DNA of 64,000 nt from Bacteroidales bacterium (GTDB lineage Bacteria; Bacteroidota; Bacteroidia; Bacteroidales; UBA932): assembly GCA_016290835.1 (NCBI GenBank), contig JAEEVG010000001.1, forward strand, positions 1-64,000, in the 5' to 3' direction. Positions 43,381 to 55,156 of the stretch are shown here, piece by piece (within the stretch, counting starts at the first letter, position 1; each line of letters begins with the position of its first letter). Position numbers and translations under genes: made by a program. The notes below the pieces were generated by a model. That model had not been told where the DNA came from and did no database searches. It saw only the letters and a program-made list of their open reading frames with translations.

Positions 43381-43406
43381 GGGCCGGCACCCGAAGGAGC
43401 CGGCCC
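43381..43406 (-). terminator. Terminator-like hairpin after the catalytic hydrogenase genes
   Basis: GGGCCGGC (43381-43388) pairs with GCCGGCCC (43399-43406). On the minus strand it is followed by a T-rich stretch. It lies 26 bases after the NuoE-like gene and before the next promoter. Confidence 0.65.
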
Positions 43407-43431
43407 GGAGGATTACAACAACTGCACGGGG

Positions 43432-43917
43432 TTAGTCCGCGTACTCGGCGAGAATGCTCTTGATCTTCTCGGGGACGAGGCGGCCGTAGGTCTTGCCGTT
43501 GATGGTCATGACCGGAGCCAGACCGCAGGCGCCCACGCAGCGCAGCACGTCGATGGAGAACTTTCCGTCGGGGGTGACGCCGCCCTCGGAGATCTTGAGC
43601 TCGTTCTTGAGCGTGTCGAGGATCTTCTCGGCGCCCTTCACGTAGCAGGCCGTGCCGAGGCAGACGGAGATGGCGTACTTGCCCTTCGGCTTCATCGTGA
43701 AGAAGCTGTAGAAGGAGACGACTCCGTAGACCTTGCCCACGGGGATCCCCAGGCAGTCTGCGACGACCTGCTGGACTTCCTCGGGAAGGTAGCCGAAATA
43801 CTCCTGCGTCTTGTGCAGGACGTTGATCAGCTCGCCCGGATTATTGTTGAAAGAAGCGCAGATATCCTTGATCTTAAGGAAGTTGGCTTCACTGATATGA
43901 ATCTTGGGTCCACACAT
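43432..43917 (-). CDS. hydC: NuoE-like [2Fe-2S] subunit of NADH-linked [FeFe]-hydrogenase
   Basis: The 161-residue thioredoxin-like [2Fe-2S] subunit has an N-terminal helical part (ELINVLHKTQEYFGYLPEEV) and the four ligands in SVCLGTACY and RCVGACGLAP. It passes electrons between the flavin subunit and the catalytic subunit in trimeric bifurcating or NADH-dependent hydrogenases. It is the last gene of the catalytic transcription unit, seven bases after the hydA gene. Confidence 0.9.
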   Translation of the reverse strand: MCGPKIHISEANFLKIKDICASFNNNPGELINVLHKTQEYFGYLPEEVQQVVADCLGIPVGKVYGVVSFYSFFTMKPKGKYAISVCLGTACYVKGAEKILDTLKNELKISEGGVTPDGKFSIDVLRCVGACGLAPVMTINGKTYGRLVPEKIKSILAEYAD

Positions 43918-43924
43918 GGTTCAT

Positions 43925-45700
43925 CTATTTTTCGAGGTCAAACTTGATTTTCTTGTCGAAGTAGTGCGTGTGAAGCAGGTGGTGCGACTTCTCGGAGCAA
44001 GGCTCACCGTAGAACTCCTTGTAGATCGCCTGGACCTCAGGATTCTCGTGCGACTTGCGGAGCGGCATGTCGCGGTCGGCCTGGTAGATGGCCGCGTGAC
44101 GTGCCCGGATGATGGAGGCATCGCCGTGGTGATAAGGCTGGCCGGCGCCGTCGATGCAGCCGCCCGGGCAGGCCATCACTTCCACGAAGTGGTACGGGCA
44201 GTTGCCTGCCTTGATCTGCTCCATGATGACGCGCGCGTTCTTCAGACCGTAGACGATGGCGACCTTGAGGTCGATCACGCCCGGGATGGGAATGGTGGCT
44301 TCGCGGATGCCGTCCAGACCGCGGACTTCCTCGAAGTCGACCTTCGGGAGGGTCTGGCCGGTCAGGACCTCGGCGGCCGTACGGAGCGCGGCTTCCATCA
44401 CACCGCCGGTTGCGCCGAAGATGACGGCGGCACCGGTGGACTCGCCCAGCGGGGAGTCGAACTTGGCCTCGGGAAGGTTGGCGAAGTCGATGTTGCAGAT
44501 CTTGATCAGGCGGGCCAGCTCGCGGGTGGTGATGGAGTAGTTCACATCGGGATCACCGTTCGCACCGAGTTCTTCGCGCTCGCACTCGTACTTCTTGGCG
44601 ACGCAAGGCATCACGGAGACGGAGATGAGCTTCTCGCGCGGGATGCCTACCTTGTCCGCGAAGTAGGTCTTCACGGTGGCGCCGAACATACCCTGCGGGG
44701 ACTTGGCGGTGGAAGGATACTCGCGGAGCTCGGGATAGAACTTCTCGTAGAAGTTGACCCAGGCGGGGCAGCAGGAGGTCATGATCGGGATCTTGACATC
44801 CTTGTCGCCGGCGAGGAAGGCCTTGAAGCGGCCGATGGCCTCGGTGCCCTCTTCCATGATGGTGAGGTCGGCAGACCAGTCGGTGTCGAACACATAGTCG
44901 AAGCCGATGGCCTTGAGCGCAGCGGCGATCTTGCCGGTGACGATGCTGCCGGCCGGCATGCCGAACTCTTCGCCGAGGGCCACGCGGACGGCGGGAGCCA
45001 CCTGCACGGCGGTCTTGACGTCCGGGTTGGCGATGTCGCGGAGGACCTTGCCGGTGTTGTCGATCTCGGAGAGTGCGCCGACGGGGCAGACCGCGATGCA
45101 CTGGCCGCAGAAGACGCAGTTGGTGTCGATGAGGTGCTTGCCGAAGGCGGTGGACACTACGGCGGGGAAGCCGCGCTCCACGGCGCCGATGGCACCGACG
45201 CTCTGATATTCGTGGCACACGGACTCGCAGCGGCGGCACATGATGCACTTGTTGGCGTCACGGTAGATCGAAGGAGAAAGCTCGATGGGGTAGTTGGACT
45301 GCTCGCCCTTGTAGGGGATCTCGCGGATGCCCATGTTGGCGGCCAGGGCCTGCAGCTCGCACTTGCCGTTCTTGGGGCACTGGAGGCAGTCGTTGGGATG
45401 GTCGCTGAGCATAAGCTCCAGGACGGTCCTGCGGGCATCGATGGCGCGGGGGGAGTTGGTCTTGACGACCATGTCCGGCATACACTCGGTGATGCAGGCG
45501 GGGGCCAGGTTCCTGCGGCCCGCGACCTCGACCACGCAGATGCGGCATCCGCCCGGGTGGTTCTTGAGGGCGAGGCCGTCCAGTTCGAAATTGCAGAGGG
45601 TGGGAATCTTGATACCCATCTGCTCGGCAGCTTTGAGGATCGTCGTACCGCGAGGTACTTCCACTGCCCGGTTGTCTATAGTCAATTTGATCGTTTCCAT
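43925..45700 (-). CDS. hydA: [FeFe]-hydrogenase catalytic subunit
   Basis: This 591-residue catalytic subunit has an N-terminal [2Fe-2S] domain (IPTLCNFELDG, GGCRICVVEV), a His-Cys cluster (HPNDCLQCPKNGKCEL), two [4Fe-4S] motifs (CIMCRRCESVC, CVFCGQCIAVCP) and a complete H-domain. The H-cluster ligands are in IMTSCCPAWVNF near 305, SVMPCVAKKYE near 365 and EVMACPGGCIDGAGQP near 508. A short C-terminal small-subunit-like tail ends the protein. A strong Shine-Dalgarno sequence AAGGGAGGAA precedes the ATG, unusual for this phylum. It interconverts protons and hydrogen with electrons from the NuoE/NuoF-like subunits. Confidence 0.95.
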   Translation of the reverse strand: METIKLTIDNRAVEVPRGTTILKAAEQMGIKIPTLCNFELDGLALKNHPGGCRICVVEVAGRRNLAPACITECMPDMVVKTNSPRAIDARRTVLELMLSDHPNDCLQCPKNGKCELQALAANMGIREIPYKGEQSNYPIELSPSIYRDANKCIMCRRCESVCHEYQSVGAIGAVERGFPAVVSTAFGKHLIDTNCVFCGQCIAVCPVGALSEIDNTGKVLRDIANPDVKTAVQVAPAVRVALGEEFGMPAGSIVTGKIAAALKAIGFDYVFDTDWSADLTIMEEGTEAIGRFKAFLAGDKDVKIPIMTSCCPAWVNFYEKFYPELREYPSTAKSPQGMFGATVKTYFADKVGIPREKLISVSVMPCVAKKYECEREELGANGDPDVNYSITTRELARLIKICNIDFANLPEAKFDSPLGESTGAAVIFGATGGVMEAALRTAAEVLTGQTLPKVDFEEVRGLDGIREATIPIPGVIDLKVAIVYGLKNARVIMEQIKAGNCPYHFVEVMACPGGCIDGAGQPYHHGDASIIRARHAAIYQADRDMPLRKSHENPEVQAIYKEFYGEPCSEKSHHLLHTHYFDKKIKFDLEK

Positions 45701-45714
45701 ATTTGATTCCTCCC

Positions 45715-47508
<1,794 letters not shown>

Positions 47509-47520
47509 ATTCGCCGTCGG

Positions 47521-47910
47521 TTAGATTGATCTGTAATTGGCCGGCAGGATGCCCTCGATCAGTTCACCTTCCATGATGTACTTCTCGATGATTTCCTTGG
47601 CGCGCGGGATCTTGACTTCCCCGAAAACGACAGGATCCTTGCCGGGAATGGTGACTTCGACGGTCGGCTCGGCGTAGCTGTAGCCCATGTCGCCCACCTG
47701 CATCACGAGCGCCTTGATCTGGCGTTTGTCGAGCTCGCTGATGAGGTAGCTCATAGTCTCTTTCGCACCCGAGGCGATACCGCTGGTGGCCATTCCGACC
47801 TTGATTTGAATGATAGCTTCGGCGGAGTCGCTGTTCTCACGCATCGACATCTTGCCTTGCATGCCCTCTTTCATCTTGCGGAGATCCGCGAGATTCTTGA
47901 TTTTATTCAT
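47521..47910 (-). CDS. HndB-like thioredoxin-fold protein without iron-sulfur cysteines
   Basis: The 129-residue protein is related to the thioredoxin-like [2Fe-2S] ferredoxin HndB: IQIKVGMATSGIASGAKETM and VMQVGDMGYSYAEPTVEV, ending in KIPRAKEIIEKYI. Cluster-binding members have Cys where this sequence has Ser in ATSG and where it has Asp and Ser in GDMGYSY, and the protein contains no cysteine at all. It is the first gene of the hydrogenase operon, preceded by GGAGG six bases before the ATG. It may be a structural subunit without redox function. Confidence 0.78.
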   Translation of the reverse strand: MNKIKNLADLRKMKEGMQGKMSMRENSDSAEAIIQIKVGMATSGIASGAKETMSYLISELDKRQIKALVMQVGDMGYSYAEPTVEVTIPGKDPVVFGEVKIPRAKEIIEKYIMEGELIEGILPANYRSI

Positions 47911-48329
47911 GGGTGTCCTCCAAATGATTTGAGATAAAAATGAGTGTAAAATTTTTGGGTCACTAAGTTACGCAATTCCTTTGAATCTACAAGATTTTTC
48001 ATTGAAAAACACGCATAGACCAAGCATTTGGGCGTCTGCGGAAGTCGTGAAAATGCTGTGGGAAACGCGTCGGACGCACATTCTTGCAGAGAGCCCCCGA
48101 AATTGGTTACAAATCGAAAGTAAAATACCCAGATTACGCGCGGATAGTTAATTAAAAGTGAAAGAAAGTGCCTTTTTACACATTTTTGCTATCTGAATAT
48201 CAATTACTTTGATAAAATTGTTTTATTAATCAAATTTTTCACTAACTTTGTGGGCGTGGTGCTCCCGGTCCTCGGAGCGGATGACGGGAGTCCGCGGTTA
48301 GTTAGTGTGTTTTTGGTCAGAAGACCCGT
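47911..48329. other. Divergent regulatory region between the hydrogenase and aconitase operons
   Basis: No gene is visible. The right part carries the aconitase promoter (-7 element at 48243-48250) and a folded leader. The left part must drive the hydrogenase genes; no perfect TAnnTTTG element was found on the minus strand, only the Shine-Dalgarno sequence at about 47917-47921. The centre (about 48090-48240) is strongly AT-rich. Confidence 0.5.
48243..48329 (+). promoter_or_regulatory. Promoter and folded leader of the aconitase operon
   Basis: TAACTTTG (48243-48250) is a consensus -7 element with TTG about 22 bases upstream. The following leader of about 70 bases has mutually exclusive pairings: GCTCC with GGAGC, or CTCCCG with the later CGGGAG. 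A further hairpin GGTC-AGAA-GACC ends three bases before the ATG. Alternative folds near a start codon suggest regulation at the RNA level. Confidence 0.55.
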
Positions 48330-50525
48330 ATGTTTGATTTGGAGACCGTGCAGTCCTTTTATCAGGACTATGGCAGGAGAGTCACAGCCGTCCGGCGCAA
48401 GCTAGGACGGCCGTTGACGCTTTCGGAGAAGATCTTGTATTCCCACCTCTATGATTTCGCTTCCCTGGGGCCGCTGCGGCGCCTGGAGGATTTCGGCGAA
48501 TTCCGCCCCGACCGCGTGGCGATGCAGGATGCGACGGCCCAGATGGCCCTGCTGCAGTTCATGAGCACAGGCCGGGAAGCCGTCAGCGTGCCCACCACGG
48601 TCCATTGCGACCATTTAATTTGCGCGCGCGAGGGTGCCCGCGAGGACCTTGCGGCGGCCCGGCAGAGCAATGCGGAGGTGTATGACTTCCTCGCTTCCGC
48701 CGCTGCCCGCTACGGGATCGGATTCTGGAAACCCGGCGCCGGCATCATCCATCAGATCGTCCTGGAGAATTATGCCTTCCCCGGCGGAATGATGGTCGGG
48801 ACCGATTCCCATACGCCCAATGCGGGCGGGATGGGGATGCTCGCCATCGGCGTGGGCGGCGCGGATGCCGTGGACGTGATGACGGGGATGCCCTGGGAGC
48901 TGCGCCTGCCGCGCATCATCGGCGTCCGCCTGACCGGCTCGCTCAAGGGCTGGGCCACGCCCAAGGACGTGATCCTCAAGCTTGCGGGCTTGCTGACGGT
49001 CAAAGGCGGCACCAACGCCATCCTGGAGTATTTCGGCCCCGGCACGGAGAAGCTCTCCTGCACCGGCAAGGCCACCATCTGCAATATGGGCGCCGAGGTG
49101 GGCGCCACCAGTTCGATCTTCCCTTACGGTGTGCATAACGCCGAATACCTTTCGGCTACGGGCCGGAGCGAGGTGGCGGCGATGGCTTCGGCCGTGAGCG
49201 CCGAACTGCGCGCCGACGACGCCGTGCTCGCCTCTCCCGAGCAGTACTACGACGAGGTGGTCCAGATCGACCTGTCCGCGCTCGAGCCGTATCTCAACGG
49301 CCCCTTCACCCCTGACGCGGCCTGCCCGGTGAGCGGGATGAAGGACCGTCAGGCGCAGGAACGTTTCCCGCACCGCGTGGAGGTGAGCCTGATCGGCTCC
49401 TGCACCAATTCCTCCTACCAGGACCTCTCCTGCGCCGCCTCCGTGGCGCGCGGGGCCCTGGATGCCGGCCTGAAGCCGAAGGCCTCCCTGATCGTGATTC
49501 CGGGGAGCGCCCAGGTGTGCGCGACCGCCGAGCGGGACGGCCTGCTGGACACGCTCCGCGAGGCCGGCGCTACCGTGATGGCGAATGCCTGCGGCCCCTG
49601 CATCGGGCAGTGGGAGCGGCAGACGGACGATCCGACCCGCCGCAACAGCATCGTCACGAGCTTCAACCGCAATTTCGCGAAGCGCGCCGACGGCAACCCC
49701 CAGACCCACGCGTTCATCGCCTCGCCGGTGATGGCCGTGGCCCTCGCTTTCGCGGGCGTGCTGGATTTCAACCCCCGCACGGATACCGTGGACGGCGTCT
49801 GGCTGCGCGCCCCGCGGGGCAACGAACTCCCGCCGCAGGGCTTCGTGCAGGACATTTCCGGCTATGTGGCCCCGCAGCCCGGCAGTCCCGAGCCGCAGAT
49901 CCGGCCCGGCAGCAAGCGCTTGCAGCGCCTGGCGCCTTTCGCCCCCTGGGACGGGCGTGATTTCGAATCCCTTCCGCTCTTGATCAAGGTCAAGGGCAAA
50001 TGCACCACGGACCACATCTCGATGGCCGGCCCGTGGCTGAAATACCGCGGTCATCTGGAGAATATCTCCGACAACCTCCTGCTCGGGGCGGTGGACGCCT
50101 TCACCGGCAAGTCCGGTCCCGTGGCGCCGCGCGCCCGGGCCCTGCGCGATGCGGGCCAGGGGAGCGTGGTCGTGGCCGAGGACAACTACGGAGAGGGATC
50201 CAGCCGCGAGCACGCGGCGATGGAGCCGCGCTTCCTGGGCGTGAAGGTGGTGCTCGCCAAGAGTTTCGCGCGCATCCACGAGACCAACCTCAAGAAGCAG
50301 GGCGTGCTGGCCCTGACCTTCGCCGACCCTGCGGACTATGCCCGCGTGCGGGCCGGCGATACCCTCGACGTGCTTTGCGCCGGCCTCGCGCCGGGGCGGG
50401 ACGTGACGGTGGTCCTGCACCACGCCGACGGCAGCGTGGAGCGCATCGAGGCCCGCCACAGTTACACCGCGCAGCAGATCGCCTGGTTCCGGGCGGGCTC
50501 CGCGCTCAACACCCTCTCGAAATGA
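48330..50525 (+). CDS. acn: Aconitate hydratase
   Basis: The 731-residue [4Fe-4S] enzyme isomerises citrate to isocitrate. Substrate and cluster residues are visible: [27 protein letters not shown] near residue 150-180, the ligand cysteines in [15 protein letters not shown] and [11 protein letters not shown], and the swivel-domain motif [20 protein letters not shown] near 615. It is the first gene of a three-gene operon and its stop codon overlaps the ATG of the next gene. Confidence 0.93.
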   Translation: MFDLETVQSFYQDYGRRVTAVRRKLGRPLTLSEKILYSHLYDFASLGPLRRLEDFGEFRPDRVAMQDATAQMALLQFMSTGREAVSVPTTVHCDHLICAREGAREDLAAARQSNAEVYDFLASAAARYGIGFWKPGAGIIHQIVLENYAFPGGMMVGTDSHTPNAGGMGMLAIGVGGADAVDVMTGMPWELRLPRIIGVRLTGSLKGWATPKDVILKLAGLLTVKGGTNAILEYFGPGTEKLSCTGKATICNMGAEVGATSSIFPYGVHNAEYLSATGRSEVAAMASAVSAELRADDAVLASPEQYYDEVVQIDLSALEPYLNGPFTPDAACPVSGMKDRQAQERFPHRVEVSLIGSCTNSSYQDLSCAASVARGALDAGLKPKASLIVIPGSAQVCATAERDGLLDTLREAGATVMANACGPCIGQWERQTDDPTRRNSIVTSFNRNFAKRADGNPQTHAFIASPVMAVALAFAGVLDFNPRTDTVDGVWLRAPRGNELPPQGFVQDISGYVAPQPGSPEPQIRPGSKRLQRLAPFAPWDGRDFESLPLLIKVKGKCTTDHISMAGPWLKYRGHLENISDNLLLGAVDAFTGKSGPVAPRARALRDAGQGSVVVAEDNYGEGSSREHAAMEPRFLGVKVVLAKSFARIHETNLKKQGVLALTFADPADYARVRAGDTLDVLCAGLAPGRDVTVVLHHADGSVERIEARHSYTAQQIAWFRAGSALNTLSK

Positions 50526-51664
50526 TCAGCCGCACGATACCCTTTATTCCCGGCGACGGCGTGGGACCCGAGGTCACCACGGCGATGCGCCGCATCCTGG
50601 ACGCCGCGGTGCAGAAGGCCTACGGCGGCGCACGCCGGCTCGACTGGCTGGAAGTCCCGGCCGGACAGAAGGCCTATGACGAACTGGGAACCTATCTGCC
50701 CGAACAGACGATGCAGGCCTTCCGCGACTATGGCATCGGCATCAAGGGCCCCCTCACGACCCCGGTCGGGGGCGGCATCCGTTCGCTCAACGTCGCCCTG
50801 CGCCAGGGGCTCGACCTCTATGTCTGCCTGCGCCCGGTGCGCTGGTTCCGCGGGGTCGCCTCGCCCGTCCGGCATCCCGAGCGGGTGGATATGGTCATCT
50901 TCCGGGAGAATACGGAGGATATCTACGCCGGCATCGAATGGGAGGCCGGGACCCCCGAGGCCGAGAAATTCGGGAAGTTCCTCCGTGAGGAGATGGGCGT
51001 GAGCAAGGTCCGCTTCCCGGAGAGTTCTTCCTACGGCGTGAAACCCGTTTCGCGCGAAGGCACGCGCCGCCTGGTGCGCGCCGCCTGCCGCTATGCCCTG
51101 GACCACGGCCGCCCGAGCGTGACCCTCGTCCACAAGGGCAACATCATGAAATATACCGAAGGCGGCTTCAAGCGCTGGGGCTACGAGCTCGCGCAGGAAG
51201 AGTTCGGCGAGCAGATCGCCGCCGGCCGCCTCGTGATCAAGGACTGCATCGCGGACGCGTTCCTCCAGAACGCCCTGCTCAAGCCCGAAGATTATTCTGT
51301 GATCGCGACGCTCAACCTCAACGGCGACTACATTTCCGATATGCTGGCGGCCCAGGTCGGCGGCATCGGGATCGCCCCGGGCGCCAATATCAACTACGAC
51401 ACCGGCGCGGCCCTGTTCGAGGCCACGCACGGCACCGCTCCCGACATTGCCGGCCGCGACATCGTGAACCCCTGCTCCAACCTGCTCTCCGGCGTGATGA
51501 TGCTGGAGCATCTGGGCTGGGACGAGGCCGGCGCCCTCGTGACCGCCGCCCTGGAGCGCTCCTTCTCGGCGGGCCTGGCCACTGCCGATCTCGCCCGCCT
51601 GATGCCGGACGGCAAGCCGCTCGGCACCCGCGCTTTTACCGACCATATCCTCTCGCTGCTATGA
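50522..51664 (+). CDS. icd: Isocitrate dehydrogenase, probably NAD-dependent
   Basis: The 380-residue enzyme makes 2-oxoglutarate from isocitrate. It has the E. coli-like isocitrate dehydrogenase sequence [20 protein letters not shown] and [17 protein letters not shown]. At the coenzyme site the sequence is GTAPDIAG, whereas NADP-dependent enzymes have Lys-Tyr at the Asp-Ile positions; Asp-Ile is the arrangement of NAD-using relatives. The ATG at 50522 overlaps the aconitase stop (ATGA) and gives [18 protein letters not shown]; the longer open frame upstream is noncoding. Confidence 0.9.
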   Translation: MISRTIPFIPGDGVGPEVTTAMRRILDAAVQKAYGGARRLDWLEVPAGQKAYDELGTYLPEQTMQAFRDYGIGIKGPLTTPVGGGIRSLNVALRQGLDLYVCLRPVRWFRGVASPVRHPERVDMVIFRENTEDIYAGIEWEAGTPEAEKFGKFLREEMGVSKVRFPESSSYGVKPVSREGTRRLVRAACRYALDHGRPSVTLVHKGNIMKYTEGGFKRWGYELAQEEFGEQIAAGRLVIKDCIADAFLQNALLKPEDYSVIATLNLNGDYISDMLAAQVGGIGIAPGANINYDTGAALFEATHGTAPDIAGRDIVNPCSNLLSGVMMLEHLGWDEAGALVTAALERSFSAGLATADLARLMPDGKPLGTRAFTDHILSLL

Positions 51665-53019
51665 CCACGAAGACCAAGAAGGAATACCTCATCTACAAGC
51701 TCTCCGACGAGATGAAGGGGAGTACCCGGATCGATGCCGCCCTGTTCAAGAAACTGGACGTCAAGCGTGGTCTGCGCAACGAAGACGGCACCGGCGTGCT
51801 GGTGGGACTGACCAACATCGGCAACGTCGTGGGCTACGAGCGCAGGGAATCCGGCATTCTGTCGCCCATCGAGGGCGAATTGTATTTCCGGGGCTATGAA
51901 GTCAAGGACCTCTGCCACGCGTTCATGCGCGAGGATCGTTTCGGTTTCGAGGAGATCGCCTTCCTGCTGCTCTCCGGCCGGCTGCCCGACCGCGAAGAAC
52001 TGATTGAATTCAAGGACCTGATCCTGGACAATATGCCCCTGGAGCAGCGCACCCTGCTGCACATCATCGAGATGGAGGGCAACGACGTGATGAACATCCT
52101 TGCGCGCAGCGTGCTGGAGTTCTACACCTTCGACGACAATCCCGACGACGTCTCGCGGGACAACCTGATGCGCCAGAGCATCGAGCTCATCTCGAAGTTC
52201 CCGACCATCATCGCCTACGCCTACAATATGCTGCGCCGCAAGGAGATGGGCCGCACGCTGCACATCCGCGACGCCCGGCCCGACCATTCCCTGGCGGAGA
52301 ATTTCCTCTATATGCTCAAGGGCAACGGCTACACCCGCCTGGACGCCCGCACCCTGGACCTGCTGCTGATCCTGCACTCCGAGCACGGCGGCGGTAACAA
52401 CTCCACCTTCACGGTCCGCGTGACCTCTTCCACGGGCACGGATACCTATTCGTCCATCGCGGCCGGCATCGGTTCGCTGAAGGGTCCCAAGCACGGCGGC
52501 GCCAACCTCAAGGTCTGCGAGATGATCGATTTCCTCAAGGAGCAGATTTCCGACTGGAATGATGAGAACGAGATCTCCGTCTGGCTGCGGCGCCTGCTCG
52601 CCGGCGAGGTCTTCGACCGGAGCGGGCTCATCTACGGCATCGGCCACGCGGTCTATACCAAGTCCGATCCGCGTACCGTCCTGCTCAAGGAGATGGCGCG
52701 CGACCTGGCTGTCGAGAAGGGCCGCCTGTCGGAGTTCGAATTCATGGAGTGCATCGAGCGCCTGGCCATCGCACTGATTCCCGAGGTCAAGGGGGTCGAG
52801 AAACAGCTCTGCGCCAACGTGGACTTCTACTCGGGCTTCGTCTATGACCTGATCGGCATCCCGCGCGAGATCTTCACGCCGCTCTTCGCGATGGCCCGTA
52901 TCGTGGGCTGGTGCGCGCACCGCAACGAGGAGCTCAATTTCGAGGGCCGCCGCATCATCCGTCCCGCCTACCGCTGCGTCACCGACGAGCGGAGCTATGT
53001 TGAGATGGCGGACCGTTAG
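51661..53019 (+). CDS. gltA: Citrate synthase
   Basis: This 452-residue enzyme condenses oxaloacetate and acetyl-CoA. An N-terminal extension (about 1-60) precedes the citrate-synthase core. Visible catalytic elements are the [18 protein letters not shown] segment, [15 protein letters not shown] and the C-terminal [16 protein letters not shown] region with its aspartate-containing neighbour. It overlaps the isocitrate dehydrogenase gene by four bases. With acn and icd it gives the oxidative arm of the TCA cycle for glutamate synthesis. A convergent trpA gene overlaps its 3' end by four bases. Confidence 0.93.
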   Translation: MTTKTKKEYLIYKLSDEMKGSTRIDAALFKKLDVKRGLRNEDGTGVLVGLTNIGNVVGYERRESGILSPIEGELYFRGYEVKDLCHAFMREDRFGFEEIAFLLLSGRLPDREELIEFKDLILDNMPLEQRTLLHIIEMEGNDVMNILARSVLEFYTFDDNPDDVSRDNLMRQSIELISKFPTIIAYAYNMLRRKEMGRTLHIRDARPDHSLAENFLYMLKGNGYTRLDARTLDLLLILHSEHGGGNNSTFTVRVTSSTGTDTYSSIAAGIGSLKGPKHGGANLKVCEMIDFLKEQISDWNDENEISVWLRRLLAGEVFDRSGLIYGIGHAVYTKSDPRTVLLKEMARDLAVEKGRLSEFEFMECIERLAIALIPEVKGVEKQLCANVDFYSGFVYDLIGIPREIFTPLFAMARIVGWCAHRNEELNFEGRRIIRPAYRCVTDERSYVEMADR

Positions 53020-53795
53020 TCCAGTCCGATATCCGTTTTCAATTGCCGGATGGCGGCCTGCGCGTCGCCGTCCGCGGCGTCGAGCAGCGACACGAAGCGG
53101 CTGCCGATAATCCCTCCGGAAGCATTTCTGCAGGCGGCCTCGAAGGTCGGCTTGTTACTGATGCCGAATCCCACCATCCGCGGCAGGCGGAGCTGCAGGT
53201 CGGCAATCCGCTTGAAGTAAGCCTGTTTCCGGGCGTCGAAGTCGGCCTGGGCGCCGGTGGTGGCGGCGGACGAGACCATATACAGGAATCCGGAGGTGTG
53301 CTCGTCGATCAGCCGCACCCGTTCTTCGGAAGTCTCCGGGGTGATCAGCATGATGAAATGCAGTCCGTAGCGTTCGGCCACGGCTTTGTAGCCCCCCAGA
53401 TAGTCCTTGAATGGCAGGTCGGGGATGATCAGACCGTCGATGCCGACCTGTGCGCAGCGGCTGCAGAAGGCCTCGAAGCCGAAATGGAACACCGGGTTGA
53501 GGTAGCCCATCAGGATCAGGGGGATGTCCACGTCGCGGCGGATGCCTTCCAGCTGGGTAAAGAGCCTCTCGAGGGTCATCCCGTTCTTCAGGGCCCGGGT
53601 GGCGGCGGCCTGGATGACCTCCCCGTCGGCCATCGGGTCGCTGAAGGGGATGCCGATTTCGATCATGTCCACGCCCTCCCGGGCGAGGGTGCGGATGACG
53701 TCCGCGGTGCCGTCGGGGGTCGGGGCGCCGGCGCAGAAATAGATGGAGAGCAGGCGCTCCGGCTTGCCGGCGAAGAGTTTATCGATGCGATTCAT
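53016..53795 (-). CDS. trpA: Tryptophan synthase alpha chain
   Basis: The 259-residue TIM-barrel subunit cleaves indole-3-glycerol phosphate to indole. Motifs include DMIEIGIPFSDPMADG (catalytic Glu), LIIPDLPFKDY (catalytic Asp) and GFGISNKPTFEAA near the phosphate site. It is the last gene of the trp operon, six bases after trpF. Confidence 0.96.
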   Translation of the reverse strand: MNRIDKLFAGKPERLLSIYFCAGAPTPDGTADVIRTLAREGVDMIEIGIPFSDPMADGEVIQAAATRALKNGMTLERLFTQLEGIRRDVDIPLILMGYLNPVFHFGFEAFCSRCAQVGIDGLIIPDLPFKDYLGGYKAVAERYGLHFIMLITPETSEERVRLIDEHTSGFLYMVSSAATTGAQADFDARKQAYFKRIADLQLRLPRMVGFGISNKPTFEAACRNASGGIIGSRFVSLLDAADGDAQAAIRQLKTDIGLD

Positions 53796-53801
53796 CTGTT
53801 G

Positions 53802-54425
53802 TTATCGTTGCAGGTTTTCCAAAAATATTTCCATCAGTTCCGGGTCCTTGATACCCGGGGCCGTCTCGAAACGGCTGTTCAGGTCGAAGCCCGCCAGGAA
53901 GGGGTAGATGAAGTCATGGAGCGTCTCCACGGACTCCAGCCCGATCCCCCCGCTGAGCAGGAAACGGGTCTTCTCTTCGTAATCGTCCATGATGGACCAG
54001 TCGAAGCGTTTGCCGCTGCCGCCGTGGCCCGGGGTCTTGGTGTCGAAGAGGAAGAGGTCGCAGGCGCCTTCGTAGCCCGCGACGGTCAGGCGCACGTCTT
54101 CGTCGGCGATACCGAAGGCCTTGATCACGCGCAGGCCGTCACGCTCGCGGAGCGCGGCGCAGAACTCCGGGCTCTCGGTGCCGTGGAGCTGGACATAGTC
54201 GAAGCGGTAGGTCTCGTTCCGGCGCAGGATTTCCTCCCGGGAAGCATCGACGAACACGCCCACGCGGCCTGCGCGCCGCGGGAGGTAGGAGGGGGTCTGC
54301 CGGACATAGCGGGGAGAGCCGGGGTAGAAGATGAAGCCGATGAGATCGACCCCGAGGGCCTCGATCTCGCGGATGTTCTCTCCCTCGGTCATCCCGCAGA
54401 CCTTGACGAGTTTGTTGTTGATCAT
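53802..54425 (-). CDS. trpF: Phosphoribosylanthranilate isomerase
   Basis: The 207-residue TIM-barrel enzyme has KVCGMTEGENIREIEALGVD with the catalytic Cys near residue 10, GFIFYPGSPRYV, YVQLHGTES and LLSGGIGLESV, followed by FDLNSRFETAPGIKD. Its ATG overlaps the trpC stop (ATGA). Confidence 0.95.
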   Translation of the reverse strand: MINNKLVKVCGMTEGENIREIEALGVDLIGFIFYPGSPRYVRQTPSYLPRRAGRVGVFVDASREEILRRNETYRFDYVQLHGTESPEFCAALRERDGLRVIKAFGIADEDVRLTVAGYEGACDLFLFDTKTPGHGGSGKRFDWSIMDDYEEKTRFLLSGGIGLESVETLHDFIYPFLAGFDLNSRFETAPGIKDPELMEIFLENLQR

Positions 54426-55153
54426 AGGGCTTGCAGGAATGTGGCCAGGGCGGTGCCCGGGTCGGGGTATTTCATGAAATTCTCGCCCATCAGGCAGCCC
54501 TGGAAGCCTTCGGCGCGCAGGGCCCGGACGGTGGCGGGATCGCTGATTCCGCTCTCGGAAATGAAGACCGGCACGCCCCGCTCCCGCAAGGCCGGGGCGA
54601 GTTCGAACGAGGTCCGCACATCCGTGACGAAAGAGCCGAGGTGGCGGTTGTTCACACCCACCACATCCACCTCCGGGGTGATGTAGTCCAGCTCCTCCGC
54701 GCGGTGGATTTCCAGCAGTACCTCGAGGCCGAGCCGGTGTGCTTCCGCCACCAGGGCGGCGCAGCGTTCCCGCTCCAGGCAGGCGGCGATGAGCAGGACG
54801 GCATCGGCTCCGGCCCCCCGGGCGTCGGCGATCTGGCGGGGGTCGATGATGAAATCCTTGCGCAGGATGGGAAGGTCCGTCAGGGGCCGGACCCGCCGGA
54901 TGTAGTCCAGGGATCCGCCGAAGAAGGATTCATCCGTGAGGATGCTGAGCGCGGCGGCGCCGGCCGCCGCATAGGCGGGAACCACCTCTTCCGGCACGGC
55001 GTCGGCGTGGATCCAGCCGCGCGAGGGGGATTTGCGCTTGAACTCCGCGAGGACGCCTGCGGGGGAGTCCTGCAGGGCCCGGCGCAGGGAGCGTACGGGC
55101 TCCGCCGCGAGTTCCGCGCGCTTGGTGATGAGGATTTGATCGAGGATATCCAT
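54422..55153 (-). CDS. trpC: Indole-3-glycerol phosphate synthase
   Basis: The 243-residue TIM-barrel enzyme shows LAEFKRKSPSRGWI near residue 36, ALSILTDESFFGGS, ILRKDFIIDPRQIADARGAGADAVLLI, VGVNNRHLGSF and FISESGISDP. It is a separate, unfused protein (fused to trpF in some proteobacteria). Confidence 0.96.
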   Translation of the reverse strand: MDILDQILITKRAELAAEPVRSLRRALQDSPAGVLAEFKRKSPSRGWIHADAVPEEVVPAYAAAGAAALSILTDESFFGGSLDYIRRVRPLTDLPILRKDFIIDPRQIADARGAGADAVLLIAACLERERCAALVAEAHRLGLEVLLEIHRAEELDYITPEVDVVGVNNRHLGSFVTDVRTSFELAPALRERGVPVFISESGISDPATVRALRAEGFQGCLMGENFMKYPDPGTALATFLQAL

Positions 55154-55156
55154 GGC

